Source: Panulirus ornatus
Lineage: Eukaryota > Arthropoda > Malacostraca > Decapoda > Palinuridae
Length of the DNA: 64,000 bases
Direction: 5' to 3'
NCBI RefSeq assembly: GCF_036320965.1
Contig: NC_092236.1
Location: 15,224,018 to 15,288,017 of the forward strand
Part shown: positions 56,201 through 60,798 of the stretch, piece by piece
How positions within the stretch are numbered: position 1 is the first letter of the stretch
Layout: each line of letters opens with the position of its first letter
Program-made: the position numbers and the translations under genes
Notes under the pieces: generated by a model
What the model was told of the DNA's origin: nothing
The model's input: only the letters and a program-made list of their open reading frames with translations
The model's database searches: none

Positions 56201-58312
56201 CATCAGATTGGGGAAGAGCAGTGTGGTTTCAGAAGTGGTAGAGGATGTGTGGATCAGGTGTTTGCTTTGAAGAATGTATGTGAGAAATACTTAGAAAAGC
56301 AAATGGATTTGTATGTAGCATTTATGGATCTGGAGAAGGCATATGATAGAGTTGATAGAGATGCTCTGTAGAAGGTATTAAGAATATATGGTGTGGGAGG
56401 AAAGTTGTTAGAAGCAGTGAAAAGTTTTTATCGAGGATGTAAGGCATGTGTACGTGTAGGAAGAGAGGAAAGTGATTGGTTCTCAGTGAATGTAGGTTTG
56501 CGGCAGGGGTGCGTGATGTCTCCATGGTTGTTTAATTGTTTATGGATGGGGTTGTTAGGGAGGTAAATGCAAGAGTTTTGGAAAGAGGGGCAAGTATGAA
56601 GTCTGTTGGGGATGAGAGAGCTTGGGAAGTGAGTCAGTTGTTGTTCGCTGATGACACAGCGCTGGTGGCTGATTCATGTGTGAAACTGCAGAAGCTGGTG
56701 ACTGAGTTTGGTAAAGTGTGTAGAAGAAGAAAGTTAAGAGTAAATGTGAATAAGAGCAAGGTTATTAGGTACAGTAGGGTTGAGGGTCAAGTCAATTGGG
56801 AGGTGAGTTTGAATGGAGAAAAACTGGAGGAAGTGAAGTGTTTTAGATATCTGGGAGTGGATCTGGCAGCGGATGGAACCATGGAAGCGGAAGTGGACCA
56901 TAGGGTGGGGGAGGGGGCGAAAATTCTGGGGGCCTTGAAGAATGTGTGGAAGTCGAGAACATTATCTCGGAAAGCAAAAATGGGTATGTTTGAAGGAATA
57001 GTGGTGCCAACAATGTTGTATGGTTGCGAGGCGTGGGCTATGGATAGAGTTGTGCGCAGGAGGATGGATGTGCTGGAAATGAGATGTTTGAGGACAATGT
57101 GTGGTGTGAGGTGGTTTGATCGAGTGAGTAACGTAAGGGTAAGAGAGATGTGTGGAAATAAAAAGAGCATGGTTGAGAGAGCAGAAGAGGGTGTTTTGAA
57201 GTGGTTTGGGCACATGGAGAGGATGAGTGAGGAAAGATTGACCAAGAGGGTATATGTGTCGGAGATGGAGGGAACAAGGAGAAGAGGGAGACCAAATTGG
57301 AGGTGGAAAGATGGAGTGAAAAAGATTTTGTGTGATCAGGGCCTGAACATGCAGGAGGGTGAAAGGAGGGCAAGGAATAGAGTGAATTGGAGCGATGTTG
57401 TATACCGGGGCTGACGTGCTGTCAGTGGATTGAATCAAGGCATGTGAAGCGTCTGGGGTAAACCATGGAAAGCTGTGTAGGTATGTATATTTGCGTGTGT
57501 GGACGTATGTATATACATGTGTATGGGGGGGGGGGGTTGGGCCATTTCTTTCGTCTGTTTCCTTGCGCTACCTCGCAAACGCAGGAGACAGCGACAAAGT
57601 ATTAAAAAAAAAAAAAAAAATCATAATTCATTGCATAGCATGTATATTTTGTTTCCTGGTGCATGCATAATGTAGTTTTTTGCTGGTGTAGCATATGATA
57701 CTATCTTACAAATAACGAAACTGCATATGTCCATTAGTTACGTTATTTGATTTTCATGAACATTTTCAAGAACATTACATTCCTGTAAATTGATAAGTCC
57801 ATGTACACTGTAGACTCATCATTGTTCTTACAGGTCAACTTCAAGAACCTGGATACTTGCATGAATTCATCATCATTACAAAATGTTATCCTTGACAGCA
57901 CGAAAGCTGGAACTAGTTTTTTTTATTACAGGGCAACATTATAAAGCTCATTGACCATCATTATTATTGTAGTAATGGGTAGGTTTAGAAAACTTAAAAC
58001 CTAGAAATTACTCACTCCTTTCTGTTACAGGTCAACTTTGAGAATCTAAACCCAGGTACGGATCTGGGTCAGTTGATCAACATCGTTCTGTCCTCCTTTG
58101 GGCCTGATATTGTGGACTATTTGGAACTTCAGTTGAATACATCACTCAATGGCCCACTAGATGATGCCATAATCAACCTTGTCAATCATTTGTGTCCTAA
58201 CTTGAATGAGGATGACACATTGGATCATAAAATCTCTGATGCTGGCCAGGCTCTTGAGGATCTTCTGCATGCGTTCTTAAGAGCCAATACTAGACTGGAC
58301 AAAAGTAGCTGA
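23129..58312 (+). CDS. Spliced gene for a secreted TULIP-like lipid-binding protein (span of 5 coding exons)
   Basis: Five coding exons (23129-23219, 28640-28763, 29216-29410, 46132-46252, 58031-58312) join in frame to give 270 residues. The exon phases (1, 2, 2, 0) match at every junction. Residues 1-23 form a signal peptide (core ALLVKVLATLLV, likely cut after ALA23). Five N-glycosylation sequons (N25, N89, N146, N165, N213) and two cysteines (C161, C232) fit an extracellular protein. Amphipathic N-terminal and C-terminal helices flank alternating hydrophobic strands such as 'INNIDLSG'-like and 'LTLYDLSINITYEW' segments. This pattern is seen in TULIP-fold carriers (JHBP/takeout, mite group 7 allergen, BPI). 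The family is inferred from pattern only, and the ligand is unknown. Introns are 5.4, 0.45, 16.7 and 11.8 kb and hold most of the LINE copies. Confidence 0.7.
24547..24613. repeat. ~34-bp tandem duplication in Jockey-like LINE
   Basis: The segment starting CAGTCTCACTCCCAATTGG occurs twice in direct succession (about 24547-24577 and 24580-24613) with one or two differences. Confidence 0.75.
25963..26034. repeat. 36-bp tandem duplication in Jockey-like LINE
   Basis: Two units (25963-25998 and 25999-26034) start TTGGACAGGATATCTCAGT and differ at one base. The period equals 12 codons, so the duplication keeps frame in the dead RT gene. Confidence 0.85.
26690..26920 (-). mobile_element. Diverged RTE-related RT scrap
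   Basis: On the minus strand this encodes 'MDGMIREVKAKL', then after a frameshift 'LFTDDTVLFAESGEELQK'. These correspond to 'MDGVVREVNARV' and 'LLFADDTALVADSCEKLQK' of the dominant family. The divergence is far larger than among the other copies, so this is a related but separate lineage or a very old copy. Confidence 0.6.
27277..28040 (+). mobile_element. Old RTE-like LINE 3' end, split by a fold-back MITE
   Basis: Contains the last part of the ORF (GTGGAGGGAAGAAGGAG..CAAATTGGAG), the conserved AGGGCATGTGAAACGTCTGGGG block, the long 3' UTR and a decayed terminal motif (GGAAACAGCAATCAGGTA, to about 28040). A 120-bp inverted-repeat element at 27746-27865 interrupts the TATG-rich UTR block. 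Strongly diverged compared with the other copies. Confidence 0.75.
27746..27865. mobile_element. 120-bp fold-back MITE with TTTA target duplication
   Basis: Starts TGCTGAAAAAA and ends TTTTTTCAGCA. The two halves are imperfect inverted repeats over about 45 bp (GAGATCC..GAGCACTT against AAGTGCTTAGGATCT) around a short centre (ACACATCTTCAGAGGACAG). It is flanked by TTTA on both sides (27742-27745 and 27866-27869), which fits a 4-bp target-site duplication. No coding capacity. The superfamily is not determined. Confidence 0.65.
28041..28548. other. Intron 1, no element recognised
   Basis: AT-rich intronic DNA between the old LINE tail and exon 2. A 74-codon minus-strand frame at 28056-28280 shows no known domain. 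Confidence 0.5.
28549..28592 (+). other. Duplicated decoy acceptor of exon 2
   Basis: The segment TATCACCAGTTTCC...CTTTCAGGCTGATG (28549-28592) is a tandem copy of 28603-28646, which holds the true exon-2 acceptor. The offset is 54 bp. Splicing to the upstream AG (28584-28585) would join G to GC and then read TGA at once, giving a truncated product. The polypyrimidine tracts are almost equal in quality. Confidence 0.65.
28640..28763 (+). CDS. TULIP-like gene, coding exon 2
   Basis: The acceptor GCCTTTCAG ends at 28639 and the donor GTAAGA starts at 28764. Encodes residues 31-71, 'GYDLPTITDIIQKQLEKYL' onward, a charged amphipathic helix followed by a Pro-rich turn and an acidic strand (IDIEYEDI). 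The codon split across exon 1 (G|GT, Gly31) closes correctly. The acceptor region is duplicated 54 bp upstream (see the separate entry). Confidence 0.8.
29216..29410 (+). CDS. TULIP-like gene, coding exon 3
   Basis: The acceptor CCCTTCAG ends at 29215 and the donor GTGAGT starts at 29411. Encodes residues 72-136 with alternating beta-strand character: 'VAFSLNNIDLSGVSNVNVT', then 'ISLSIGDYVSAGHLLNLPF' and GEGPV. The 'GVSNVNV' turn resembles the G-x-S-x-h-x-V pattern of TULIP domains. Split codons AG|C (Ser72, Ser137) close at both ends. It carries the N89 sequon. Confidence 0.8.
29870..29945 (-). mobile_element. Old RTE-like LINE 3'-terminal scrap
   Basis: Minus-strand remnant of the terminal stem-loop region (GAGGTAGCGCCAGGAAACAGAC). 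A second such scrap begins at about 30000. Confidence 0.55.
30000..30101 (-). mobile_element. Old RTE-like LINE copy 5b, 3'-most piece
   Basis: 3' end of a minus-strand copy (TAGGTAGTGCCAAGAAACAG..GAATGGCCCATCC). It is cut by the young plus-strand insertion at 30102-31242 and resumes at 31243. Confidence 0.65.
30102..31242 (+). mobile_element. RTE-like LINE copy 5, short-UTR, nested insertion
   Basis: 5'-truncated copy starting at TTGGTTCTCAGTGAATG. It includes RT motifs B and C, the short 3' UTR with nine G, the stem-loop and a poly(A) tail. It is flanked by ACATGCATATA (30091-30101) and ACATGCACATA (31243-31253), an 11-bp target-site duplication with one mismatch. It sits inside the 3' UTR of an older, oppositely oriented copy of the same family. 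Confidence 0.9.
30104..31037 (+). pseudogene. LINE RT fragment (copy 5), stop and frameshift
   Basis: A G-to-T change makes a TAG just after 'GVV' (about 30185). A 2-base loss in AAAAAGAGCGTGG (about 30791) shifts frame, and a further stop lies near 30899. The stretch 30190-30801 is otherwise almost identical to copy 1, including FADD and YLGVDL. Confidence 0.8.
31243..32410 (-). mobile_element. Old RTE-like LINE copy 5b, main piece (long UTR)
   Basis: Continuation of the copy begun at 30000. It has the long 3' UTR (31243-31580) and RT gene remnants up to 'REINARVLERRASMQS' at 32404. Broken frames keep FANDIALVADS (motif C changed from FADD to FAND), NVNKSKVI and WFDRVSN. Inactive. Confidence 0.8.
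32411..32866 (-). mobile_element. Internally deleted RTE-like LINE (5' end joined to 3' end)
   Basis: On the minus strand, 32866-32675 matches the 5' UTR and ORF start seen at 38050-38235 (GGAAACAGGAGTC..CTCATCCTCCTCGAAGGCTC, then 'EERNLNVLALSETKLKGKG'). It then jumps directly to the C-terminal coding end ('ELKWFGDMERMSEERL', about 32670) and stops in the 3' UTR at 32411. The core of the endonuclease and all RT motifs are missing. Its 3' edge abuts copy 5b. Confidence 0.75.
32920..34610 (-). mobile_element. RTE-like LINE copy 7, long-UTR, 5'-truncated
   Basis: 3' stem-loop at about 32935-32975, long 3' UTR with TATACA-rich middle (to about 33360), then RT coding remnants up to 34610 ('GFRSGKGRVDQVFALKNV' region and upstream). 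Frames break at about 33660-33730, 33960 and 34250. It keeps FADDIVLVADSGEKLQK and 'AFMDVEKAYDGVDRDALW'. It ends abruptly against copy 8. Confidence 0.85.
34621..35696 (-). mobile_element. RTE-like LINE copy 8, truncated at both ends
   Basis: Minus-strand RT segment from 'GNKK'-side coding (34621) up to 'VPLYKGKGDK' (about 35690). It lacks the 3' UTR, so its 3' edge is a deletion or recombination point rather than a normal insertion end. It contains FADDTGLVADSGEKLQK and several frameshifts. Confidence 0.8.
35697..35732. repeat. (ATA)n microsatellite between two LINE copies
   Basis: Imperfect ATA/AAT repeats separate the minus-strand copy 8 from the plus-strand copy 9. Both copies are 5'-truncated at this point, giving a head-to-head arrangement. 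Confidence 0.85.
35733..37910 (+). mobile_element. RTE-like LINE copy 9, long-UTR, 5'-truncated
   Basis: Starts in the endonuclease-RT linker (TTTTAGGGAAAATAAAAAG) and runs through RT to a long 3' UTR (37451-37867) with terminal stem-loop and AT-rich tail. Frames are broken in the N-terminal half. A 268-codon stretch (36544-37350) keeps motif B, FADDTVLVADSGKK and YLGVDL. Its tail passes directly into the 5' end of copy 10 through a duplicated 43-bp unit. Confidence 0.85.
37868..37953. repeat. 43-bp direct duplication at LINE tail/head boundary
   Basis: Units 37868-37910 and 37911-37953 (GCAGTYAAGTATAATARATA...TAGGGGATWGGGG) differ at about five positions. The first continues the tail of copy 9. 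The second leads into the 5' UTR of copy 10. Confidence 0.8.
37911..40987 (+). mobile_element. RTE-like LINE copy 10, with 5' UTR, 3' end missing
   Basis: The only plus-strand copy with a recognisable 5' UTR (37911-38110: GTTCTCACGCATTCCCC, GTAGAAGGCGACTAAAGG). Endonuclease and RT follow. It ends at 40987 inside the last codons (GTGAATTGGAACAATG) without a 3' UTR and meets the inverted copy 11. Useful as the reference for the 5' half of the family. Confidence 0.85.
38111..40920 (+). pseudogene. LINE endonuclease-reverse transcriptase, multiply broken (copy 10)
   Basis: Domains in order: AP endonuclease-like with 'ALSEMKLKG' (about 38200-38226), 'IIGAYAPWHEKK' (38410-38446), 'VIVIGDLNAKLSN' and 'DYVLIDKR' (about 38515-38755), 'GGMSDHSLVEAKVKI' (about 38800-38845), a basic linker, then RT from 'GANGEVITSCGDVRRRW' (39320) through motif A 'AFMDLEKAYDRVNR', motif B 'MMSPWLFNL', FADDTVLVADS and the C-terminal GHMERM region. 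Frameshifts lie near 38446, 38960, 39165 and 39895, with a stop (CGGTAGGGG) near 40104. Inactive. Confidence 0.8.
40988..41920 (-). mobile_element. RTE-like LINE copy 11, inverted, truncated at both ends
   Basis: Minus strand: starts at 'RRVGEGAQALGAL' coding (40988), lacks the C-terminus and 3' UTR, and extends to the RT start (about 41920). It keeps FSDDTVLVADSGEKLQK (motif C Ala to Ser), 'VFMDLEKAYDRVDRDALW', and a frameshift near 41340. It lies tail-to-tail with copy 10. Confidence 0.8.
41925..42414 (-). mobile_element. CR1-like LINE, RT C-terminal part
   Basis: On the minus strand it encodes 'WSGRWQVKFNVDKCKV', 'EEKDLE'-like residues and 'LEQVQRCTKKLIPEIWHKE', patterns typical of the CR1 lineage after the RT core. 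It has several stops. It forms one broken element with 44751-45440, split by the RTE insertion at 42415-44741. Confidence 0.65.
42415..44741 (-). mobile_element. RTE-like LINE copy 12, long-UTR, inserted in a CR1-like element
   Basis: 3' stem-loop and A-rich tail (complement of 42415-42480), long 3' UTR to about 42870, RT and linker up to 44741. It is flanked by AAAAATCTT (42406-42414 and 44742-44750), a 9-bp target-site duplication. The 5' edge overlaps element sequence (GCAAAAATC) by microhomology. Only a few frame breaks. Confidence 0.9.
42841..44677 (-). pseudogene. LINE reverse transcriptase, lightly damaged (copy 12)
   Basis: Three minus-strand frames cover nearly the whole RT: 44677-43766 (linker, 'NYRGISLL', 'GFRSGRGCVDQ', motif A 'AFMDLEKAYNRVDRDAL', up to a stop after 'NVCLQ'), 43759-43112 (motif B 'MMSPWLFNLF', motif C changed to FTDD, YLGVDL, LYGCEAW), and 43119-42841 (C-terminal GHMERM, RSGRPNW). 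The breaks are one stop near 43763 and a deletion near 43115. The FADD-to-FTDD change alters the residue before the catalytic aspartates. Confidence 0.8.
44751..45440 (-). mobile_element. CR1-like LINE, linker and start of RT
   Basis: Minus strand encodes 'DSIFTTEETSQLLP', 'YLDQLNPNESNDQDNVAPRFL' (44751-44920; compare the CR1 pattern L.P.KS.GPD.I.PRFL) and, further upstream, 'KPSWMSRRTEGLIGQKK' and 'LLIPYYRRANLENIRHE' (about 45130-45400). It joins the C-terminal part at 41925-42414 after removal of the RTE insertion, with an RT-core deletion at 'APRFLK'. Confidence 0.65.
45441..46131. other. Intron 3 end, no element recognised
   Basis: AT-rich intronic sequence leading to the exon-4 acceptor. 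No repeats or coding motifs seen. Confidence 0.5.
46132..46252 (+). CDS. TULIP-like gene, coding exon 4
   Basis: The acceptor CTTTCACAG ends at 46131 and the donor GTAAGA starts at 46253. Encodes residues 137-177: strand 'LTLYDLSINITYEWDSYSI', Cys161, an N165 sequon, then 'FDLDLRRMQ'. It ends in phase 0. The intron before it is 16.7 kb, mostly LINE sequence. Confidence 0.8.
46598..49779 (-). mobile_element. RTE-like LINE copy 13, near full length (3.2 kb), long-UTR
   Basis: Minus strand from the start of the endonuclease ('KLKGKGKEWFGNVLGVKSGV', 49779) to the 3' stem-loop and (TTTA)-rich tail (46598). It is flanked by perfect 11-bp duplications TTTCAATGGAA (46587-46597 and 49780-49790). This is the most complete copy with both insertion ends defined. 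It lies in intron 4, opposite to the host gene, and splits the sequence just 5' of a CR1-like remnant. Confidence 0.9.
46949..49656 (-). pseudogene. LINE endonuclease-RT, broken (copy 13)
   Basis: Frames in order on the minus strand: 49656-49321 (endonuclease 'IIGAYAPGHEKK', 'VIVMGDLNAQVSN'), 49316-48807 ('DYVLMDRR', 'GGMSDHYLVEAKVKI', basic linker), 48683-48006 (linker, 'NYRGISLL', 'GFRSGRGCVDQ', motif A 'TFMDLEKAYD'), 47993-47541 (motif B, FADD), 47575-46949 (YLGVDL, C-terminus). At least four frame breaks. All catalytic signatures remain recognisable. Confidence 0.8.
49791..50515 (+). mobile_element. CR1-like LINE remnant
   Basis: Plus strand encodes 'SLNEVPKDWKPINITPIH' (about 49828-49880), 'NICGMPQGSVLSPILFIIYIS' (about 50040-50105, RT motif B) and 'IKDEVQRRAKKYITFL' (about 50287-50335, C-terminal). 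The DNA between 46253 and 46586 shows no clear continuation, so the element is 5'-truncated. Many stops. Confidence 0.65.
50516..51215. other. Intron 4, no element recognised
   Basis: AT-rich sequence without coding or repeat signals that I can name. Confidence 0.5.
51229..51646 (+). mobile_element. RTE-like LINE copy 14: solo 3' UTR (418 bp) with perfect TSD
   Basis: Contains only the long 3' UTR, from GCATGTGAAGC just after the stop region to the terminal stem-loop (decayed) and TAAATAAATAAA tail. It has perfect 13-bp flanking duplications TCCTTCATACAGG (51216-51228 and 51647-51659). It is an extreme 5' truncation that behaves like a SINE. No coding capacity. Confidence 0.92.
51660..52206. 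other. Intron 4, no element recognised
   Basis: Ordinary AT-rich intronic sequence between two LINE insertions. Confidence 0.5.
52217..53450 (+). pseudogene. LINE RT fragment with a single stop (copy 15)
   Basis: One reading frame runs from 52200 to 53450 and is broken only by a TGA at 52443-52445, where other copies have CGA (Arg of 'SFYRGCK'). Motif A 'AFMDLEKAYDRVDRDALR' (W to R at the end), motif B, FADD and the complete C-terminus are present. A small in-frame loss (about 53275-53290) shortens 'SEVEGTRRRGRP' to 'SEGTRSGRP'. Confidence 0.85.
52217..53883 (+). mobile_element. RTE-like LINE copy 15, long-UTR, 5'-truncated
   Basis: Starts at GATTGGGGAAGAGCAGTG in the RT gene and ends in the long 3' UTR with stem-loop and (AAAT)n tail. 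It is flanked by ATAATCATCA (52207-52216 and 53884-53893). The left edge overlaps the element's own CATCAG by microhomology. It carries the UTR block (about 53476-53735) that is missing from the short subfamily, so it is the best local reference for that deletion. Confidence 0.9.
53894..54262. other. Intron 4 between LINE copy 15 and the transposase relic
   Basis: No recognisable coding motif. It may include the diverged 5' part of the pogo/Tigger-like element that follows, but I cannot place its terminal repeat. Confidence 0.4.
54263..54813 (+). mobile_element. pogo/Tigger-like DNA transposon relic
   Basis: Decayed transposase readable in pieces on the plus strand: 'GGAVKTFETSSSWFANFKS' (about 54559-54615) resembles the helix-turn-helix end FKASRGWFDRFKKR of Tigger/CENP-B-like transposases. 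'FNLEENAF' (about 54717-54740) resembles the start of the DDE domain (FN.DETG), and 'LRTFISHEEKTVPGF' (about 54737-54781) the following K-x-VPG-x-K region. The catalytic Asp of the FN.DE motif appears lost. The LINE copy 16 is inserted after 54813, and the 3' half is not recognisable beyond 57631. Confidence 0.6.
54814..57414 (+). pseudogene. LINE endonuclease-RT with one stop and one frameshift (copy 16)
   Basis: Open from the 5' end through endonuclease motifs 'VIVMGDLNAKVSN' (54886-54924), 'LLDYVLIDRR' and 'GGMSDHYLVEAKVKI' (55099-55218), basic linker, 'NYRGISLL', 'GFRSGRGCVDQ' and motif A 'AFMDLEKAYDRVDRDAL' to a TAG at 56369-56371 (TGG, Trp, in other copies). The same frame then continues to about 56535, where one T of TTTAATTTG is lost. 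The remainder, with FADD, YLGVDL and the full C-terminus, is open to 57414. The N-terminal endonuclease residues are truncated, so it is not autonomous. Confidence 0.85.
54814..57619 (+). mobile_element. RTE-like LINE copy 16, short-UTR, 2.8 kb, perfect TSD
   Basis: Starts in the endonuclease domain (AGATCAAGAGAGGCAAGTG) and ends with the short 3' UTR, 12-G run, stem-loop and poly(A). It is flanked by perfect 11-bp duplications ATCATAATTCA (54803-54813 and 57620-57630). It is the longest young copy in the window. Same sense as the host gene, within intron 4, inside a pogo/Tigger-like relic. Confidence 0.95.
57834..57944 (+). pseudogene. Decayed duplicate of the start of exon 5
   Basis: After an acceptor-like TTGTTCTTACAG, the frame reads 'VNFKNLDTC', then 'LQNVILDST', then stops at TAA 57942-57944. 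Exon 5 at 58031 reads 'VNFENLNPG', 'LINIVLSSF' in the same spacing. About half of the first 22 residues match, with mostly conservative changes. It is followed by unrelated sequence. It could be a relic of an exon duplication or a rarely used alternative end giving a shorter protein. Confidence 0.6.
58031..58312 (+). CDS. TULIP-like gene, terminal coding exon 5
   Basis: The acceptor TCTGTTACAG ends at 58030. Phase 0 is followed by 93 residues (178-270) to a TGA at 58310-58312. It begins 'VNFENLNPGTDLGQLINIVL' and continues with a long amphipathic helix containing the N213 sequon and Cys232, then an acidic C-terminal tail (NEDDTLDH). The strand-plus-two-helices end fits a TULIP C-terminus. Downstream I see no AATAAA within about 1.5 kb. 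The first candidate is at 59823, so the poly(A) site is unresolved. Confidence 0.8.
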   Translation, partial: VNFENLNPGTDLGQLINIVLSSFGPDIVDYLELQLNTSLNGPLDDAIINLVNHLCPNLNEDDTLDHKISDAGQALEDLLHAFLRANTRLDKSS

Positions 58313-60770
58313 AATATTAGTTTAAGAATTTTCTGCAACAGAAGTGCTGTCTGATGAATGACCAAATATTTCTTCAGATGCTAGTTTTTATGGCAATGTG
58401 TTATCAATTATAGAAAACAGAAATGTTGTTAACCCCCATCAGTTAAAAGTTTTAAGGAAATTAACCTAATATCAGTGATGCCCTAACATTTCTGCATCCT
58501 TACTGTGTCCTTCCTTGCCTCCAGTATCCCCTGTATCTATACACCCCTTAAATACTTAGCCTTGTTATTCTGCCTCCAAATTGACTTGACATACACATCT
58601 GTAAACCATTATTTTTAGGATAACATACTTCTCATATCTTTTGTCTTTAGAACATTTGATTTCTTATAATACAATCCCTTTTGTAGTACCAGCTTTTCAG
58701 TCACATTATAGTACTGTACATGCATTTTTAAAGCAGTTATTTGCATCATTTCAAAGAAATCAGCTTTAACTTTCCTAAGAGTTGTATCAACAAAAAGTTT
58801 ATGCACAGGTTTTAGTTTCATAAGCACACACAGGAGATATCTATTCTAAAATTTACAAGACAGCTGCTTGCTGTTCAACCCTGGTCATTTTGTTTCTCCT
58901 GAGGATAAGGTTCCTAGACATTTTCCTTTTTACACATTTTTAGTATTAATGCCACTAATGACTAAAGCTTCATGAAAACATATTTTGCTGGATTGATAAT
59001 GCTTTCTTAAACTACATTGTTTTTGCATGTAAAAAAAAAATTATATTTTTAGTGTTTATTTTCATCTTCACCCTTACATAAAAATTTCATATAGTATTTT
59101 AAATTTCCCATGAGAGGACTCTCTTCACATTACTTATACCCAAGGAATGATAATCAATCTGTATTATATAACATCACAATATAAATTTCTAGTTTTCACA
59201 AATATCACACCACCTACTATGCATTTCAATAAGGCAATATTGGCCTAAAATGTGAGGATATAACTACTTAATCTGTTATTTCTGTTTAATATCCACAAAA
59301 TATATGTAAAATTACAGTACTCTCAATTTCAAAAAAACATGAGCAAAATGTGTAGTGAAGAAAGATTAAAAACAGCAGGTAAGTGTGTGACTTATTTGTT
59401 ACATGGATAAGAAACTAAACTACAGTACTGTACAACAATGAATACAAACATGTGATAGATTTCCTGAGGACCATTTTGTTTTTAAAAGTGGGATACAGAG
59501 ATGGTTTCTTAAGGCTAAGAAAAAATTCCCAAAATCAGAATACATGAGAAAATGACAATGAAAATATGCATGTAGTAAATGGAAAGCACTTAGAGATAAA
59601 TGTTTATTCAGGAGACAAGATCTTTTAGCTTCATAATTCAGTCAAAATAATGATACACCATTCGAAATCATCTGCTGTACTTCCACTTCAAAAATAATTT
59701 TTCCCACACTAGTTCAAAACAGTTAAAGCAGAATCCTTCCAAAACAATATGGTAACTACATATCAAAATTCTAACAATTCAGGCAATACATAATGCTTTG
59801 ACAGAGTTGCTTGTATATAGAAAATAAACCAGTTGAAGGACTTCTGAAACAAAATTAATTAATAAACAAGCAAATATGCCATAATGAACTATACTTGGCA
59901 AAACCAAAGTCCAAATTGGGTGCAAATTTACAACAGTGTATCTGAAATATCTGGAAATAAAAAGGTCGAATAAGAGAAATGTCCCATAGCATAATGCAGC
60001 TCTATACACAAGAAAATGCCACAATCTCACTAAATATAGCTTCACATTTTAGTCACAAAGTCTAAAAGATACAAGAGTATTTCCTGGTCTTCATGCATTA
60101 TTCAAGTGAGTTGGAGAATATTAAAAGTGATGATGCAGCTGAGAAAGTAGATGCAAGAACAGATCGAATAAGAAGGAATTAGAAAATAATTTCAATTTCT
60201 GTTTTTGAAATTCATTGCTTATACATTTTAAACTGAAACTTTTAAGTAAAAATTAATAAATGTGTTATTTCAAATGCAGCCATAACAGTTTAGGATTCAC
60301 CTTCCAAAAGTCAAGGAAAAATAGAATTGTACAGAAAGTGAGAATTTTTGCCTCAAAATTAAATACTTGCTTCCTTTCTTACAATAAGTGAATCAATTTT
60401 GCAATAAGTAAAGGAAATACCTTTTAAAAAGAAAGACCTTTTTCATTAAAACAACATTCAGAGTTCCTGCTTATGGTGCTCCTATCTTCAGCAAGTCAGC
60501 ACTTGCTGGTCAACTCTCTCTCCACAGAACAAGTTTGGTAACTTTTGATGTTTGAAGAATTGCAACATATCTTTAATCAATTATTTTTTTTATAAAACAT
60601 GCAAAACAATCCTCAAATTTCTACTGGATTATGTATAATTAATGAACACTGGATGAGACATTCCAACATTTGCCCACTTTATTTACAAACTTGTTTCCCA
60701 TTTCTCAGGTTAGAGGAATAGGAAACAACTAAGGAAAATGATTATGCATGTGCAACCAAGCTCTGAAATA
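58313..60770. other. Probable 3' UTR and downstream sequence of the TULIP-like gene
   Basis: AT-rich, no LINE sequence. Candidate poly(A) signals are ATTAAA near 59365 and AATAAA at 59823 and about 59953. An 88-codon hydrophobic minus-strand frame (59779-60045) has no splice sites or known motif, so I do not call it a gene. Confidence 0.45.
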
Positions 60771-60798
60771 AAAATAAAAAGTGTGGTTGAGAGAGCAC
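60771..60798 (+). mobile_element. RTE-like LINE 28-bp scrap
   Basis: AATAAAAAGTGTGGTTGAGA matches the coding segment after 'MCGNKK' in the plus sense. It is fused directly to the inverted copy that starts at 60799. The same segment is missing from the plus-strand copy at 62237-62995, so a rearrangement may link the two. Confidence 0.5.

Noticed and set aside
54731..56371. A 546-residue host protein with an endonuclease/exonuclease/phosphatase domain
   Set aside because: The frame crosses the target duplication at 54803-54813. It is a LINE ORF extended by chance into a transposase relic.
59779..60045. 88-codon hydrophobic minus-strand frame downstream of the gene
   Set aside because: Rich in Phe, Leu and Tyr, as expected from AT-rich DNA. 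No motif or splice context. More likely part of the 3' flank.
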